Below are positions 15,474-22,499 of a stretch of 22,499 nucleotides of DNA, piece by piece (within the stretch, counting starts at the first letter, position 1; every line of letters starts with the position of its first letter). Below the pieces are notes generated by a model. It did no database searches and was not told the DNA's origin. It worked only from the letters and a program-made list of their open reading frames with translations. A program made the position numbers and the translations under genes. This DNA comes from UBA11524 sp964391995 (lineage in GTDB: Bacteria > Bacillota > Clostridia > Christensenellales > Aristaeellaceae), in contig CAYMOM010000020.1 in assembly GCA_964391995.1 (NCBI GenBank), positions 1 to 22,499 on the forward strand, given 5' to 3'.

Positions 15474-17306
15474 ATGAACACGCTCTTTTACCGGGAAATC
15501 CGTCCTGAAGGGTGGCTGCGCCGCCAGCTGGAGATCCAGGCCGCCGGGCTTTCCGGCAACCTGGACAAGGTTTGGCCCGATGTGCGGGACAGCGCCTGGA
15601 TTGGCGGCGATAGGGAAGGCTGGGAACGGGTGCCCTACTGGCTGGACGGCTTCATCCCCCTGGCGCACCTGCTGGGGGATGAAGACCTGATCGCCCGGGC
15701 CAACCGGTATGTGCACAGCATTGTATCAAGGCAGCAGGAGGATGGGTGGATCTGCCCCTGCCAGGCGGAGAAACGGAAAACCTACGACACCTGGGCGGTG
15801 CTGCTGATTGGCAAGGTGCTGGCCCTCCACTGCGAGTTTCAGGATGATCCGCCAGTGGAAGCTGCCCTGCACCGGGCCATGAAAAACCTGTACACCCTTT
15901 TGCAGGAGGGCAGCATTCACCTGTTTGACTGGGGAAAGTTCCGCTGGTATGAAGGCTTTGTGCCCCTTTTGCACCTGTACCGCCGCCAGCCGGAGGAATG
16001 GATGCTGTCCCTTGCCCGCTTGCTGCAGGCCCAGGGCGCCGACTATCCCGCCATGGTGGAGCTGTGGAAGCGCCCGCTGAACAAGTGGACGTTTGAAACA
16101 CACATTGTCAACATCTGCATGATGCTCAAGTATGAGGCTCTGTGCACAGCGCTGCTGGGTGACAGCTATACCGGCCAGGCGGAACAGCTGTGGAACATGC
16201 TGGAAACCTATAATGGCACGGCAGTGGGTACCTTCACGGGGGATGAATGCCTTTCCGGCACGGGGAACCAGCAGGGCACGGAGCTGTGTGCCGTGGTGGA
16301 ACTGATGTACACCTGCGAATGGCTGTACAGAATCACCGGCGATGCCACCTGGGCCGACAGGCTGGAGAAAGTGGCCTTCAACGCCCTGCCTGCCACCTTT
16401 TCGGACGATATGTGGACCCACCAGTACGATCAGATGGTGAACCAGGTGGCCTGCGTGGAATTCCCGGGGAAGAGCTTCTTCCGCACCAATCCCAGCGAAT
16501 CCCACCTGTTTGGCCTTGAGCCAAACTACGGCTGCTGCACAGCCAATTTCAGCCAGGGCTGGCCCAAACTGGCGCTGCATGTGCTGCAGCGCACGGAGGA
16601 TGGCCTGTGTCTGGCGCACCTGCTGCCCGTCAGCGCCGGTGTACAGGTGGCAGGCAAGGCTGTGCACCTGCAGGTGAAAAGCGATTACCCCTTCCGCCTG
16701 AGTGCAGACATCACGGTGGACGCACCCCAGGCCGTTGCCTTTGAGCTGAAAATCCGCGTGCCTGCCTGGGCAAAGCATGTGTGCATCAACGGGCAAAGGA
16801 TTGCGTGCCGCCGGCAGCACATTGTGCTGGCCAAGGAATGGTCTGGCCATGAAAATCTGCACCTTGCCATGGAGGCAGCACCCCGGCTGGCCCACCGGCC
16901 AACGGGCCTGAAAACCGCCGAATACGGCCCGCTGGTGTTTTCCCTGCCCATTGAGGCAGAATACCGCATGCGGGAGTTCACCCGGGACGGGGTGGAGCGG
17001 AAGTATCCCTACTGCGATTATGAACTGTACCCCCAATCCCCGTGGCGCTTCGGCTTTGCAGGGAATGAGCTGGCGGTGCAGGAGCAGGAGATTGCCCAGG
17101 TGCCCTTTTCCTCGGAGCATCCGCCCATCACCCTTCAGGCAAGCCTTGCCCCCGTCGCGTGGGAGTGGGCCGATGGCTACGACACGGTGCCTGCGGTGGC
17201 GCCTTCATCCGGCAAGCCTGCCGGCGCCCCCCGCCCCGTGCAGCTGATTCCCTACGGCTGCGCCAAGCTGCGCATGACCGAAATGCCCCAAACCACAAAG
17301 GACTAA
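15474..17306 (+). CDS. GH127-like beta-L-arabinofuranosidase family protein (DUF1680)
   Basis: A 610-residue cytoplasmic protein of the DUF1680/GH127 group, known for cysteine-dependent, zinc-bound beta-L-arabinofuranosidases. The N-terminal half is an all-helical barrel. The zinc/cysteine site is visible: E270 and C272 in GTELCAVVE, then C354 and C355 in NYGCCTANFSQGWPK. These correspond to E338, C340, C417 and C418 of the studied enzyme HypBA1. E258 in GDECLSG is a candidate acid/base. The C-terminal beta-rich part holds YGPLVFSLPI. I choose ATG 15474 because AAGGAG lies 7 bases upstream; ATG 15468 leaves only one base of spacing. It is the last gene before a bidirectional terminator. Related DUF1680 members have other activities, so the exact linkage is uncertain. 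Confidence 0.87.
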   Translation: MNTLFYREIRPEGWLRRQLEIQAAGLSGNLDKVWPDVRDSAWIGGDREGWERVPYWLDGFIPLAHLLGDEDLIARANRYVHSIVSRQQEDGWICPCQAEKRKTYDTWAVLLIGKVLALHCEFQDDPPVEAALHRAMKNLYTLLQEGSIHLFDWGKFRWYEGFVPLLHLYRRQPEEWMLSLARLLQAQGADYPAMVELWKRPLNKWTFETHIVNICMMLKYEALCTALLGDSYTGQAEQLWNMLETYNGTAVGTFTGDECLSGTGNQQGTELCAVVELMYTCEWLYRITGDATWADRLEKVAFNALPATFSDDMWTHQYDQMVNQVACVEFPGKSFFRTNPSESHLFGLEPNYGCCTANFSQGWPKLALHVLQRTEDGLCLAHLLPVSAGVQVAGKAVHLQVKSDYPFRLSADITVDAPQAVAFELKIRVPAWAKHVCINGQRIACRRQHIVLAKEWSGHENLHLAMEAAPRLAHRPTGLKTAEYGPLVFSLPIEAEYRMREFTRDGVERKYPYCDYELYPQSPWRFGFAGNELAVQEQEIAQVPFSSEHPPITLQASLAPVAWEWADGYDTVPAVAPSSGKPAGAPRPVQLIPYGCAKLRMTEMPQTTKD

Positions 17307-17332
17307 GCCGTGAAAAACGCATATCACCAAAG

Positions 17333-17369
17333 AAAAAAGCCTTGCAGCTTGTGCCTGCAAGGCCTTTTT
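17333..17369. terminator. bidirectional intrinsic terminator
   Basis: GCCTTGCAG (17339-17347) and CTGCAAGGC (17355-17363) form a 9-base stem. An A-run lies on the left and CTTTTT on the right. It can end the rightward hydrolase operon and, read leftward, the tRNA-Ser transcript, whose CCA end abuts it. Confidence 0.85.
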
Positions 17370-17457
17370 GGCGGAGACGGTGGGATTCGAACCCACGGAG
17401 CATTGCTGCTCAACGCATTTCGAGTGCGCCCCGTTATGACCGCTTCGATACGTCTCC
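17369..17457 (-). tRNA. tRNA-Ser, anticodon CGA
   Basis: Read leftward, the acceptor GGAGACG (17451-17457) pairs with CGTCTCC (17373-17379). The anticodon stem CGCA/TGCG encloses CTCGAAA, giving anticodon CGA, which reads the serine codon UCG. A long variable arm (TGAGCAGCAATGCTC) confirms class II. The T arm is GTGGGTTCGAATCCCAC. Discriminator G and an encoded CCA are present. Confidence 0.95.
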
Positions 17458-17507
17458 GTATGGTATGCTTTGCGGCGGCATGCCCGGGAGGATGCGCCAC
17501 AGGGGGT

Positions 17508-17536
17508 ATCATACCACATTTTTTCTTTGTTGGCAA
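17508..17536 (-). promoter_or_regulatory. promoter of tRNA-Ser
   Basis: On the minus strand the -35 is TTGCCA (17531-17536) and the -10 is TATGAT (17508-17513), with a 17-base spacer. About 40 bases separate the likely start from the mature tRNA 5' end. Confidence 0.7.
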
Positions 17537-17562
17537 GTGCAAGGACGGCCTTGGCCTGGGGC

Positions 17563-17591
17563 TTTACAAGCGGGCGGAAAATTTGTATAAT
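17563..17591 (+). promoter_or_regulatory. promoter of the parAB / glycan operon
   Basis: TTTACA (17563-17568) and TATAAT (17586-17591) are 17 bases apart and drive parA rightward. It lies back to back with the tRNA-Ser promoter, with 26 bases between their -35 boxes. I see no other promoter or terminator down to the window end. Confidence 0.75.
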
Positions 17592-17635
17592 AAAATGTAT
17601 TGGTTTGTCCGCAGGGATGCGAAAAGGAGCGGCGT

Positions 17636-18409
17636 ATGGCGAAGGTTATTGCGATTACCAACCAGAAGGGCGGGGTGGGGAAGACCACCACCTCGGTGAA
17701 CCTGACGGCTATCCTGGCTGACATGGGCCAGCGGGTGCTGGTGGTGGATCTGGATCCCCAGGGGAACACCACCTCCGGCCTGGGCATGGCGGTGGAGGAT
17801 AACAGCATTTATGAGGTGATCACCGGGCGCGAGGGCATCCGCGGGTGCATTCAGCACACGGAGGTTTCCCGGCTGGATATTGCCGGTGCGGATATCCGCC
17901 TGGCCGGTGCCGAGCTGGAACTGGTTAACGTGGAGCAGCGGGAATTCCGGCTGAAAAACGCCCTGGCACCGGTGCAGAAGGAGTATGACTTCATCTTCAT
18001 CGATTGCCCGCCCAGCCTGTCCCTGCTGACGTTGAACGCCCTGACCGCCTGCGACAGGGTACTCATCCCCATTCAGTGCGAATACTACGCCCTGGAAGGT
18101 GTTACCAGCCTGATGAACACCGTCAGCCGGGTGAAGAAGACCTTCAACCCCGGCATTGACATCGAGGGCATTCTGCTGACCATGCTGGACGGGCGCACCA
18201 ACCTGGGCCTGCAGGTGGTGGACGAGGTGAAGAAGCACTTCAAAAAGAAGACCTTCGCCACCACCATTCCGCGAAACGTGCGCCTGGGGGAGGCACCCTC
18301 CCATGGGCAGCCCATTCATGTATACGATCCCCGGTCGGCCGGTGCGGCGGCATATCGCACGCTGGCGGCTGAGGTGCTGGAACGCAACGGCCTGAAGGCC
18401 AGGAAGTAA
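17636..18409 (+). CDS. parA: ParA/Soj chromosome partitioning ATPase
   Basis: A 257-residue ATPase that binds DNA non-specifically and works with ParB to separate replication origins. The deviant Walker A KGGVGKTTTS (11-20) carries the signature lysine, Walker A' is VVDLDPQGN (37-44) and Walker B is FIDCPPS (D123). It has the short chromosomal Soj form without the N-terminal HTH of plasmid type Ia ParA. ATG 17636 has AAAAGGAG 6 bases upstream; the open frame begins earlier but with no ribosome site. Chromosomal parAB usually sits near the origin with rsmG or rnpA. Here the left neighbour is a tRNA and the right neighbours are glycan genes. Confidence 0.95.
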   Translation: MAKVIAITNQKGGVGKTTTSVNLTAILADMGQRVLVVDLDPQGNTTSGLGMAVEDNSIYEVITGREGIRGCIQHTEVSRLDIAGADIRLAGAELELVNVEQREFRLKNALAPVQKEYDFIFIDCPPSLSLLTLNALTACDRVLIPIQCEYYALEGVTSLMNTVSRVKKTFNPGIDIEGILLTMLDGRTNLGLQVVDEVKKHFKKKTFATTIPRNVRLGEAPSHGQPIHVYDPRSAGAAAYRTLAAEVLERNGLKARK

Positions 18410-18421
18410 GGAGCGACACGC

Positions 18422-19288
18422 ATGGCAAAGAAACTCCACGGCCTTGGCCGCGGCCTGGATGCCCTGCTGCCCGACGGGGAGGACACCCTGTCCAGCGGCG
18501 TGCAGGAGATTTCCATTGGCGATATTGACCCGAACCCCGATCAGCCCCGGCGTACCTTCTCCGAGGAGAGCATCGCCCAGCTGGCTCAATCCATTAGGGA
18601 GCAGGGCGTTTTGCAGCCCATTCTGGTGACCCATCAAAACGGCGGACGCTACCGCATTGTGGCGGGCGAGCGCCGGTGGCGGGCATCCCGGGCGGCGGGA
18701 CTGGACAAGGTGCCCGTCATTGTCCGCGACCTGGATGTTATCCAGCAGATGGAGATCGCCCTGATTGAAAACCTGCAGCGGGAAGACCTGAACCCCATTG
18801 AAGCCGCCCAGGGCATCCGCAGCCTGATGCAGCAGTGCGGCTACACCCAGGAAACGGTGGCGAACCGCCTGAACAAGAGCCGCCCTGCGGTGGCGAACCT
18901 TTTGCGCCTGCTGACTTTGCCGGAACAGGTGGTGGAGCTGGTGCGGCAGGGAAGCCTTTCTGCCGGACACGCCCGTGTGCTGGCTGGCCTGGAAAGTGAC
19001 CAGCAGAAGCTGGCGTTGGCCAAGGAGACCATCGACAACGGCTACAGCGTTCGCCAGCTGGAGGCGATTGCTGCTGCCTCCAAGGTGGAAAGCAAGGCCG
19101 CTAGGCCCAAGCCCGCCAAGCCTGTGCTGCCGGCGGAGCTGACGGAGCTGGAAGGCCGCATCCGTGAAACCATGGGCGTTCGCGCCACACTGACAGGCAC
19201 GGCGAAAAAAGGCAAGATCGTCCTGCAATACTATTCTCAGGAAGAACTGGAGCACCTGAACGACCTGCTGCTCCGCTTGGAGGAATGA
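18422..19288 (+). CDS. parB: ParB/Spo0J chromosome partitioning protein
   Basis: A 288-residue CTP-dependent parS-binding clamp. The N-terminal KKLHGLGRGLDALLP segment is the ParA-stimulating motif. The CTP-binding ParB/Srx fold includes QPILVTHQNGGRYRIVAG and the GERRWRA box (82-88). ENLQREDLNPIEAAQG follows. A helix-turn-helix spans roughly 141-160 (YTQETVANRLNKSRPAVANL), and the C-terminal dimerisation region has a charged linker. The ATG follows AAGGAG by 8 bases, 12 bases after parA. By eye I saw no parS-like palindrome with a CACGTG core in or near these genes, so the cognate sites are probably elsewhere. Confidence 0.95.
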   Translation: MAKKLHGLGRGLDALLPDGEDTLSSGVQEISIGDIDPNPDQPRRTFSEESIAQLAQSIREQGVLQPILVTHQNGGRYRIVAGERRWRASRAAGLDKVPVIVRDLDVIQQMEIALIENLQREDLNPIEAAQGIRSLMQQCGYTQETVANRLNKSRPAVANLLRLLTLPEQVVELVRQGSLSAGHARVLAGLESDQQKLALAKETIDNGYSVRQLEAIAAASKVESKAARPKPAKPVLPAELTELEGRIRETMGVRATLTGTAKKGKIVLQYYSQEELEHLNDLLLRLEE

Positions 19289-19291
19289 CCC

Positions 19292-19975
19292 ATGGCACAA
19301 TTGCCCGATATGCCCCGGTGGGACGGCCCGCTGTCCCATCCCTTTTACAGCAAGGTGGTCAAGCGGGTGCTGGACTTTCTGCTGGCGCTGGTGATGCTGG
19401 TGCCCGGCTGCATTGTCATGCTGCCCCTGGCCCTGTGGGTGAAGCTGGATTCCCCCGGCCCGGTGCTGTACAAGGCTATTCGCGGCGGGTATCACAACAA
19501 GCCCTTTTACATCCTGAAGTTCCGCTCCATGGTGGTGGATGCGGACAAGACCGGCGGCTGCACCGCCCTGAACGACAGCCGCGTCACCCGGGCGGGGAAG
19601 ATCATGCGCCGGCTGAAGCTGGACGAGCTGCCCCAGCTGTTCAACATCCTCAAGGGCGATATGTCCTTTGTAGGCCCCAGGCCGGAGCTTTTGCTCTACA
19701 CCACCCAGTACACCAGGGAGCAGCAGTGCATCCTGTGGGTGCGCCCGGGCATTACGGACAGGAGCAGCATTGTCTACATCGCCCAGGATGAAATCGTGGG
19801 CGAGGAGAACCCGGTGGAGAACTTCGAAAAGTACATCCTGCCGGAAAAGAACCGCCTGCGGGTGGAGTACGCCATGAACCAGTCCTTCCTGCTGGACATG
19901 CAGCTGTTTTTTGAAACCATTGGCGGCGTGTTTGGCAAGGCCAGGAAAATGGCGGACGAGAAGAAAGGAATGTAA
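19292..19975 (+). CDS. bacterial sugar transferase (polyprenyl-phosphate phosphoglycosyl transferase)
   Basis: A 227-residue monotopic phosphoglycosyl transferase of the PF02397 family. It moves a sugar phosphate from a nucleotide sugar to undecaprenyl phosphate, starting a surface polysaccharide or glycan. One N-terminal membrane helix (about 28-50) runs into the conserved SPGPVLYKAIRGG. KFRSM (77-81), NDSRVTRAGKIMRR, LDELPQLFNILKGDMSFVGPRP and a following PG motif are family hallmarks, with the catalytic Asp-Glu pair at D111/E112. The length fits the short PglC/WcaJ-catalytic form. The gene starts 3 bases after parB, with GGAGGA as ribosome site. The sugar it transfers cannot be read from sequence. 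Confidence 0.92.
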   Translation: MAQLPDMPRWDGPLSHPFYSKVVKRVLDFLLALVMLVPGCIVMLPLALWVKLDSPGPVLYKAIRGGYHNKPFYILKFRSMVVDADKTGGCTALNDSRVTRAGKIMRRLKLDELPQLFNILKGDMSFVGPRPELLLYTTQYTREQQCILWVRPGITDRSSIVYIAQDEIVGEENPVENFEKYILPEKNRLRVEYAMNQSFLLDMQLFFETIGGVFGKARKMADEKKGM

Positions 19976-19977
19976 GC

Positions 19978-20859
19978 ATGCCTTGCACTTCTTATGAAGA
20001 AAAGACCCATGCGGCCTTTGGCGGCGCAGCCATTGACACCGGCGACCCCAGGGTGCTGGCCTGGCTGATCCGCCGCCACGGGCTGGAAATGACCCACTTG
20101 AGCCGGGGCAGCCACATTGGCGCCATTTTCTCGGTGGCGGAGATTGTTGCCACGCTGTACACCGGCGTTCTCCGCGTTGACCCCGGTGACCCCAACCTGC
20201 CAGACCGGGACAGGCTGGTGTATTCCAAGGGGCACGCAGGTGCGGCGGTGTATGCAGCACTGGCGGAGCGGGGGTTCTTCCCGGTGGAGGAGCTGCGCAC
20301 ACACTATGCCAACGGCTCCCGGCTGTCCGGCCATGTGAGCCACAAGGGCATTCCCGGGGTGGAGTTTTCCACCGGCAGCCTGGGGCACGGGCTGGCAGTT
20401 GCTGCCGGCATGGCCATGGGCGCCAGGCTGGACGGCGCCCCCTGGCGGGCGTTTGCCGTGCTGGGGGACGGGGAGTGTGACGAAGGCTCCGTGTGGGAGG
20501 CGGCGCTTCAGGCCCACCAGTACAGGCTGGACAACCTGATTGCCGTGGTGGATCACAACAGGATGCAGTCCCTGGACTTTTGCGAAAACACCCTGGCCCT
20601 GGAGCCTTTTGCCGACAAGTGGCGGGACTTTGGCTGGCATGTGATGACCGTGGACGGTCACGACACCGCTGCCCTTCGCGCCTCCTTTGACTGGGCCAAG
20701 GGCAACCTGGGCACCGGCAAGCCCAGCGTTATCCTGGCACAGACCACCAAGGGCAAGGGCGTGTCCTTTATGGAAAACAACATTCTCTGGCACTATCGGA
20801 CTCCCCAGGGGGAGGAATACGAGGCGGCCCTGAAGGAACTGGAGGCGCAGCGCCCATGA
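19978..20859 (+). CDS. transketolase N-terminal subunit (TPP-binding)
   Basis: A 293-residue thiamine diphosphate-binding half of a split transketolase. Typical elements are RGSHIGAIFS (43-52), YSKGHAGAAVYAAL (82-95), STGSLGHGLAVAAGMA (131-146) and the TPP/Mg motif beginning GDGECDEGSVWEAALQ (163-178) and ending VVDHN (190-194). It needs the next gene product to work, since the pyrimidine-binding domain is encoded separately. ATG 19978 has AAAGGAA 8 bases upstream and follows the sugar transferase gene by 2 bases. In this setting a role in making a pentose-derived precursor for a surface glycan is more likely than central metabolism, but that is inference. Confidence 0.93.
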   Translation: MPCTSYEEKTHAAFGGAAIDTGDPRVLAWLIRRHGLEMTHLSRGSHIGAIFSVAEIVATLYTGVLRVDPGDPNLPDRDRLVYSKGHAGAAVYAALAERGFFPVEELRTHYANGSRLSGHVSHKGIPGVEFSTGSLGHGLAVAAGMAMGARLDGAPWRAFAVLGDGECDEGSVWEAALQAHQYRLDNLIAVVDHNRMQSLDFCENTLALEPFADKWRDFGWHVMTVDGHDTAALRASFDWAKGNLGTGKPSVILAQTTKGKGVSFMENNILWHYRTPQGEEYEAALKELEAQRP

Positions 20860-21782
20860 GAGATGCCTTTACCCGCGCCCTGATGCGGGAAGCCGCCAAT
20901 GACCCCCGGCTGACGCTGATCACCGGCGATTTGGGCTTTGGTGTACTGAAACCCTTCTGGGAAACCTATCCCAAGCAGTTTATCAACGCCGGCATTGCCG
21001 AGCAGGGCATGACCGGCATGGCGGCAGGCCTTGCCCGCACGGGGCGCACGGTGCTGACCTACTCCATCGGCAATTTTCCCACCCTGCGCTGCCTGGAGCA
21101 GATTCGCAACGACTGCGCCTATCACGAGGCCAATGTGAAAATCGTCTGCGTAGGCGGCGGGTTTGTGTACGGCAGCCTGGGCATGAGCCACCACGCCACC
21201 GAGGATATGGCCATTCTGCGCGCCTTGCCCGGGGTGACGGTGTTCACCCCCGGCGATCCCCACGAGGTGGAGGCCGTTGTGCCTGTTATGCTCCGCACGC
21301 CGGGCACCTGCTACCTGCGGCTGGGCCGGGGCGGGGAACCTTTCCTGCACGATGGGCCCGTCACCGGCTGGCAGCTGCCCCGGGCGCTGACCCTGCAAAA
21401 GGGTGAGGATGTGGCGCTGCTTTCCGCCGGCGGCATCCTGACCCAAACCGTCAGCGCAGCCGGAATGCTGGCGGAGAAGGGCGTTTCGGCTGAGGTGGTG
21501 TCCTTCCCCTGCCTGAAGCCGATTGACAAGGAAAAGATTTTGGAATTGGCAGGGCGCTTCCGGCACCTTGTCACGGTGGAGGAACACAGCGTTGTGGGCG
21601 GCTTTGGCTCCGCCGTCAGCGAGGTGCTGGCGGAAGCGGGCACCGGCTGCAGGCTCCACCGGATTGGTATGCCGGATGTGTATTCCTGCATTGTGGGCAC
21701 CCAGCAATACCTGCGGGGCCAATACAGCATGGACGATGAAGCCATTTGCCGGCGCACGCTGGCCTGGCTGGGAGAAGAATAA
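20856..21782 (+). CDS. transketolase C-terminal subunit
   Basis: A 308-residue partner of the N-terminal subunit, with the pyrimidine-binding and C-terminal domains. FINAGIAEQGMTGMAAGLA (42-60) holds the conserved catalytic Glu (E49) that activates TPP. RTGRTVLTYSIGNFPTLRCLE and the histidine pair in GMSHHATEDMAILRALPG follow, then the C-terminal domain with VTVEEHSVVGGFGSAVSE. The ATG overlaps the upstream stop (ATGA), so the two subunits are translationally coupled in a 1:1 ratio. Related split enzymes act as transketolase or as 1-deoxyxylulose-type synthases; the motif set here favours transketolase. Confidence 0.92.
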   Translation: MRDAFTRALMREAANDPRLTLITGDLGFGVLKPFWETYPKQFINAGIAEQGMTGMAAGLARTGRTVLTYSIGNFPTLRCLEQIRNDCAYHEANVKIVCVGGGFVYGSLGMSHHATEDMAILRALPGVTVFTPGDPHEVEAVVPVMLRTPGTCYLRLGRGGEPFLHDGPVTGWQLPRALTLQKGEDVALLSAGGILTQTVSAAGMLAEKGVSAEVVSFPCLKPIDKEKILELAGRFRHLVTVEEHSVVGGFGSAVSEVLAEAGTGCRLHRIGMPDVYSCIVGTQQYLRGQYSMDDEAICRRTLAWLGEE

Positions 21783-22499
21783 TGGAAGAAACGAAACTGA
21801 CGCTGGAAGAAATTCACCAGGAGCTGCTGTGCCAGCTGCGGGACATTGTGGCGGTGTGCCAGCGCCACGGCATTGAATACAACATGATGTGCGGCTCCCT
21901 GCTGGGCACGGTGCGGCACAAGGGGTTCATCCCCTGGGATGATGATGTGGACTTGCTGATCACCCGGGAGGAGTTTGAAAAGTTCCGCAAGGTTTACCCC
22001 AGGGAGTGCGATAAGCGCTTTGAGCTGACCTACCTGCAAAGCTGGACACCCCGGGTGATGAACCGTGACCCGGAAAAGGCTGCGGCCTTTACGGATTTCT
22101 TCATCCTGGATTCCGTGCCGGAGGCAGGCTGGAAGCGGAAGATCTGGTACCTGAAGCTGCACATCCTGCAGGGCATGATGAAGCGGAAGGTGGACTACAG
22201 CCGCTTTAACTGGAAGCAGAAAATCATGCTGTTTGGCACGCACATTTTGGGCCTGCCCTTTTCCACCCGGTGGAAGGCCCGGATGTATGAGAAAATCTCT
22301 ACCCAGAATCCCCCAAGCGATGAGGTGTGCATGAGCAATGGCGCCTTTGGCCTGGGGCAGCACATCTGGAACCCGGAATTGTTCCGGGAGAAAATCACCG
22401 CGCAGTTTGAGGATGTGGAGGTGCTCATCCCCGCCCGGTACGATGAGGTGCTGACGGTGCTCTTTGGCCCGGATTATATGACGCCGCCGCCGGTGGAGG
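21782..22499 (+). CDS. LicD family protein, partial (runs off window)
   Basis: An open frame of 239 codons with no stop before the window edge. It begins at ATG 21782, which shares one base with the upstream TAA. Its N-terminal part contains MCGSLLGTVRHKGFIPWDDD followed by VDLLI (about 36-60), the nucleotidyltransferase-fold core of the LicD family with its acidic metal-binding triad. LicD proteins attach phosphocholine to teichoic acids or glycans, and the related human FKTN and FKRP transfer ribitol phosphate. Later segments include YLQSWTPRV, FTDFFILDSVPEAG and a conserved-looking GAFGLGQHIW. It should be a cytoplasmic or membrane-associated phosphotransferase. The donor (CDP-choline, CDP-ribitol or another) cannot be decided without the genes to the right. 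Confidence 0.9.
   Translation, partial: MEETKLTLEEIHQELLCQLRDIVAVCQRHGIEYNMMCGSLLGTVRHKGFIPWDDDVDLLITREEFEKFRKVYPRECDKRFELTYLQSWTPRVMNRDPEKAAAFTDFFILDSVPEAGWKRKIWYLKLHILQGMMKRKVDYSRFNWKQKIMLFGTHILGLPFSTRWKARMYEKISTQNPPSDEVCMSNGAFGLGQHIWNPELFREKITAQFEDVEVLIPARYDEVLTVLFGPDYMTPPPVE

Noticed and set aside
17636..19288. parS sites within or near parAB
   Set aside because: No near-match to the usual palindrome with a CACGTG core was seen by eye. A weighted search could still find degenerate copies.
17564..20302. A 912-codon leftward open frame opposite parAB, the sugar transferase and the transketolase
   Set aside because: It is the antisense shadow of several clear protein families in a GC-rich sequence. 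It is low in recognisable motifs, rich in His, Gln, Gly and Ala, and has no ribosome site.

Overview
The window looks like chromosomal DNA of a fairly GC-rich Bacillota, probably a gut-type Clostridia lineage. The signs are strong AGGAGG ribosome sites, TTGaca/TATaat promoters, a YesM/YesN-type two-component system next to an LplABC-type sugar importer, an Spo0J-type ParB and a LicD protein. I cannot place it to genus from sequence alone.

Layout. (1) 1-1270 is a decayed segment: a 3'-truncated AbiEii-like nucleotidyltransferase runs head-on into an antisense, truncated and frameshifted WYL-domain regulator. It looks more AT-rich than the rest. (2) tRNA-Thr(GGT) at 1272-1347 has its own promoter and terminator. 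(3) A leftward operon (5021 to 1543) encodes a polar amino acid ABC importer (binding protein, permease, ATPase) followed by an M20 carboxypeptidase-like metallopeptidase. Its promoter carries helically phased direct repeats. (4) Divergently, a rightward locus (5320-17306) holds a YesM-like histidine kinase and AraC-type response regulator. These are followed by a large solute-binding protein, two LplB/LplC-type permeases with no ATPase, and three glycoside hydrolases: a clan GH-A enzyme, a secreted GH39-like enzyme and a GH127-like enzyme. This reads as a Gram-positive polysaccharide utilisation locus, probably for a xylose- and L-arabinofuranose-containing plant glycan. (5) A bidirectional terminator and a leftward tRNA-Ser(CGA) follow. 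(6) From 17563 to the window end a tightly packed operon runs parA-parB, then a membrane sugar-phosphate transferase, a split transketolase (N and C subunits) and a LicD-family transferase that runs off the edge.

In the catabolic locus, the kinase and regulator probably sense a sugar outside the cell and switch on the importer and hydrolases. The secreted GH39-like enzyme would act first. The importer, borrowing an MsmX-like ATPase from elsewhere, would bring in oligosaccharides, and the two enzymes without signal peptides would finish them inside. The last operon joins chromosome segregation genes to what looks like the start of a surface glycan cluster. The transketolase plus LicD pairing suggests a pentose- or pentitol-phosphate decoration, and this is the most interesting lead in the window. 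No CRISPR array, insertion sequence or phage gene was seen.
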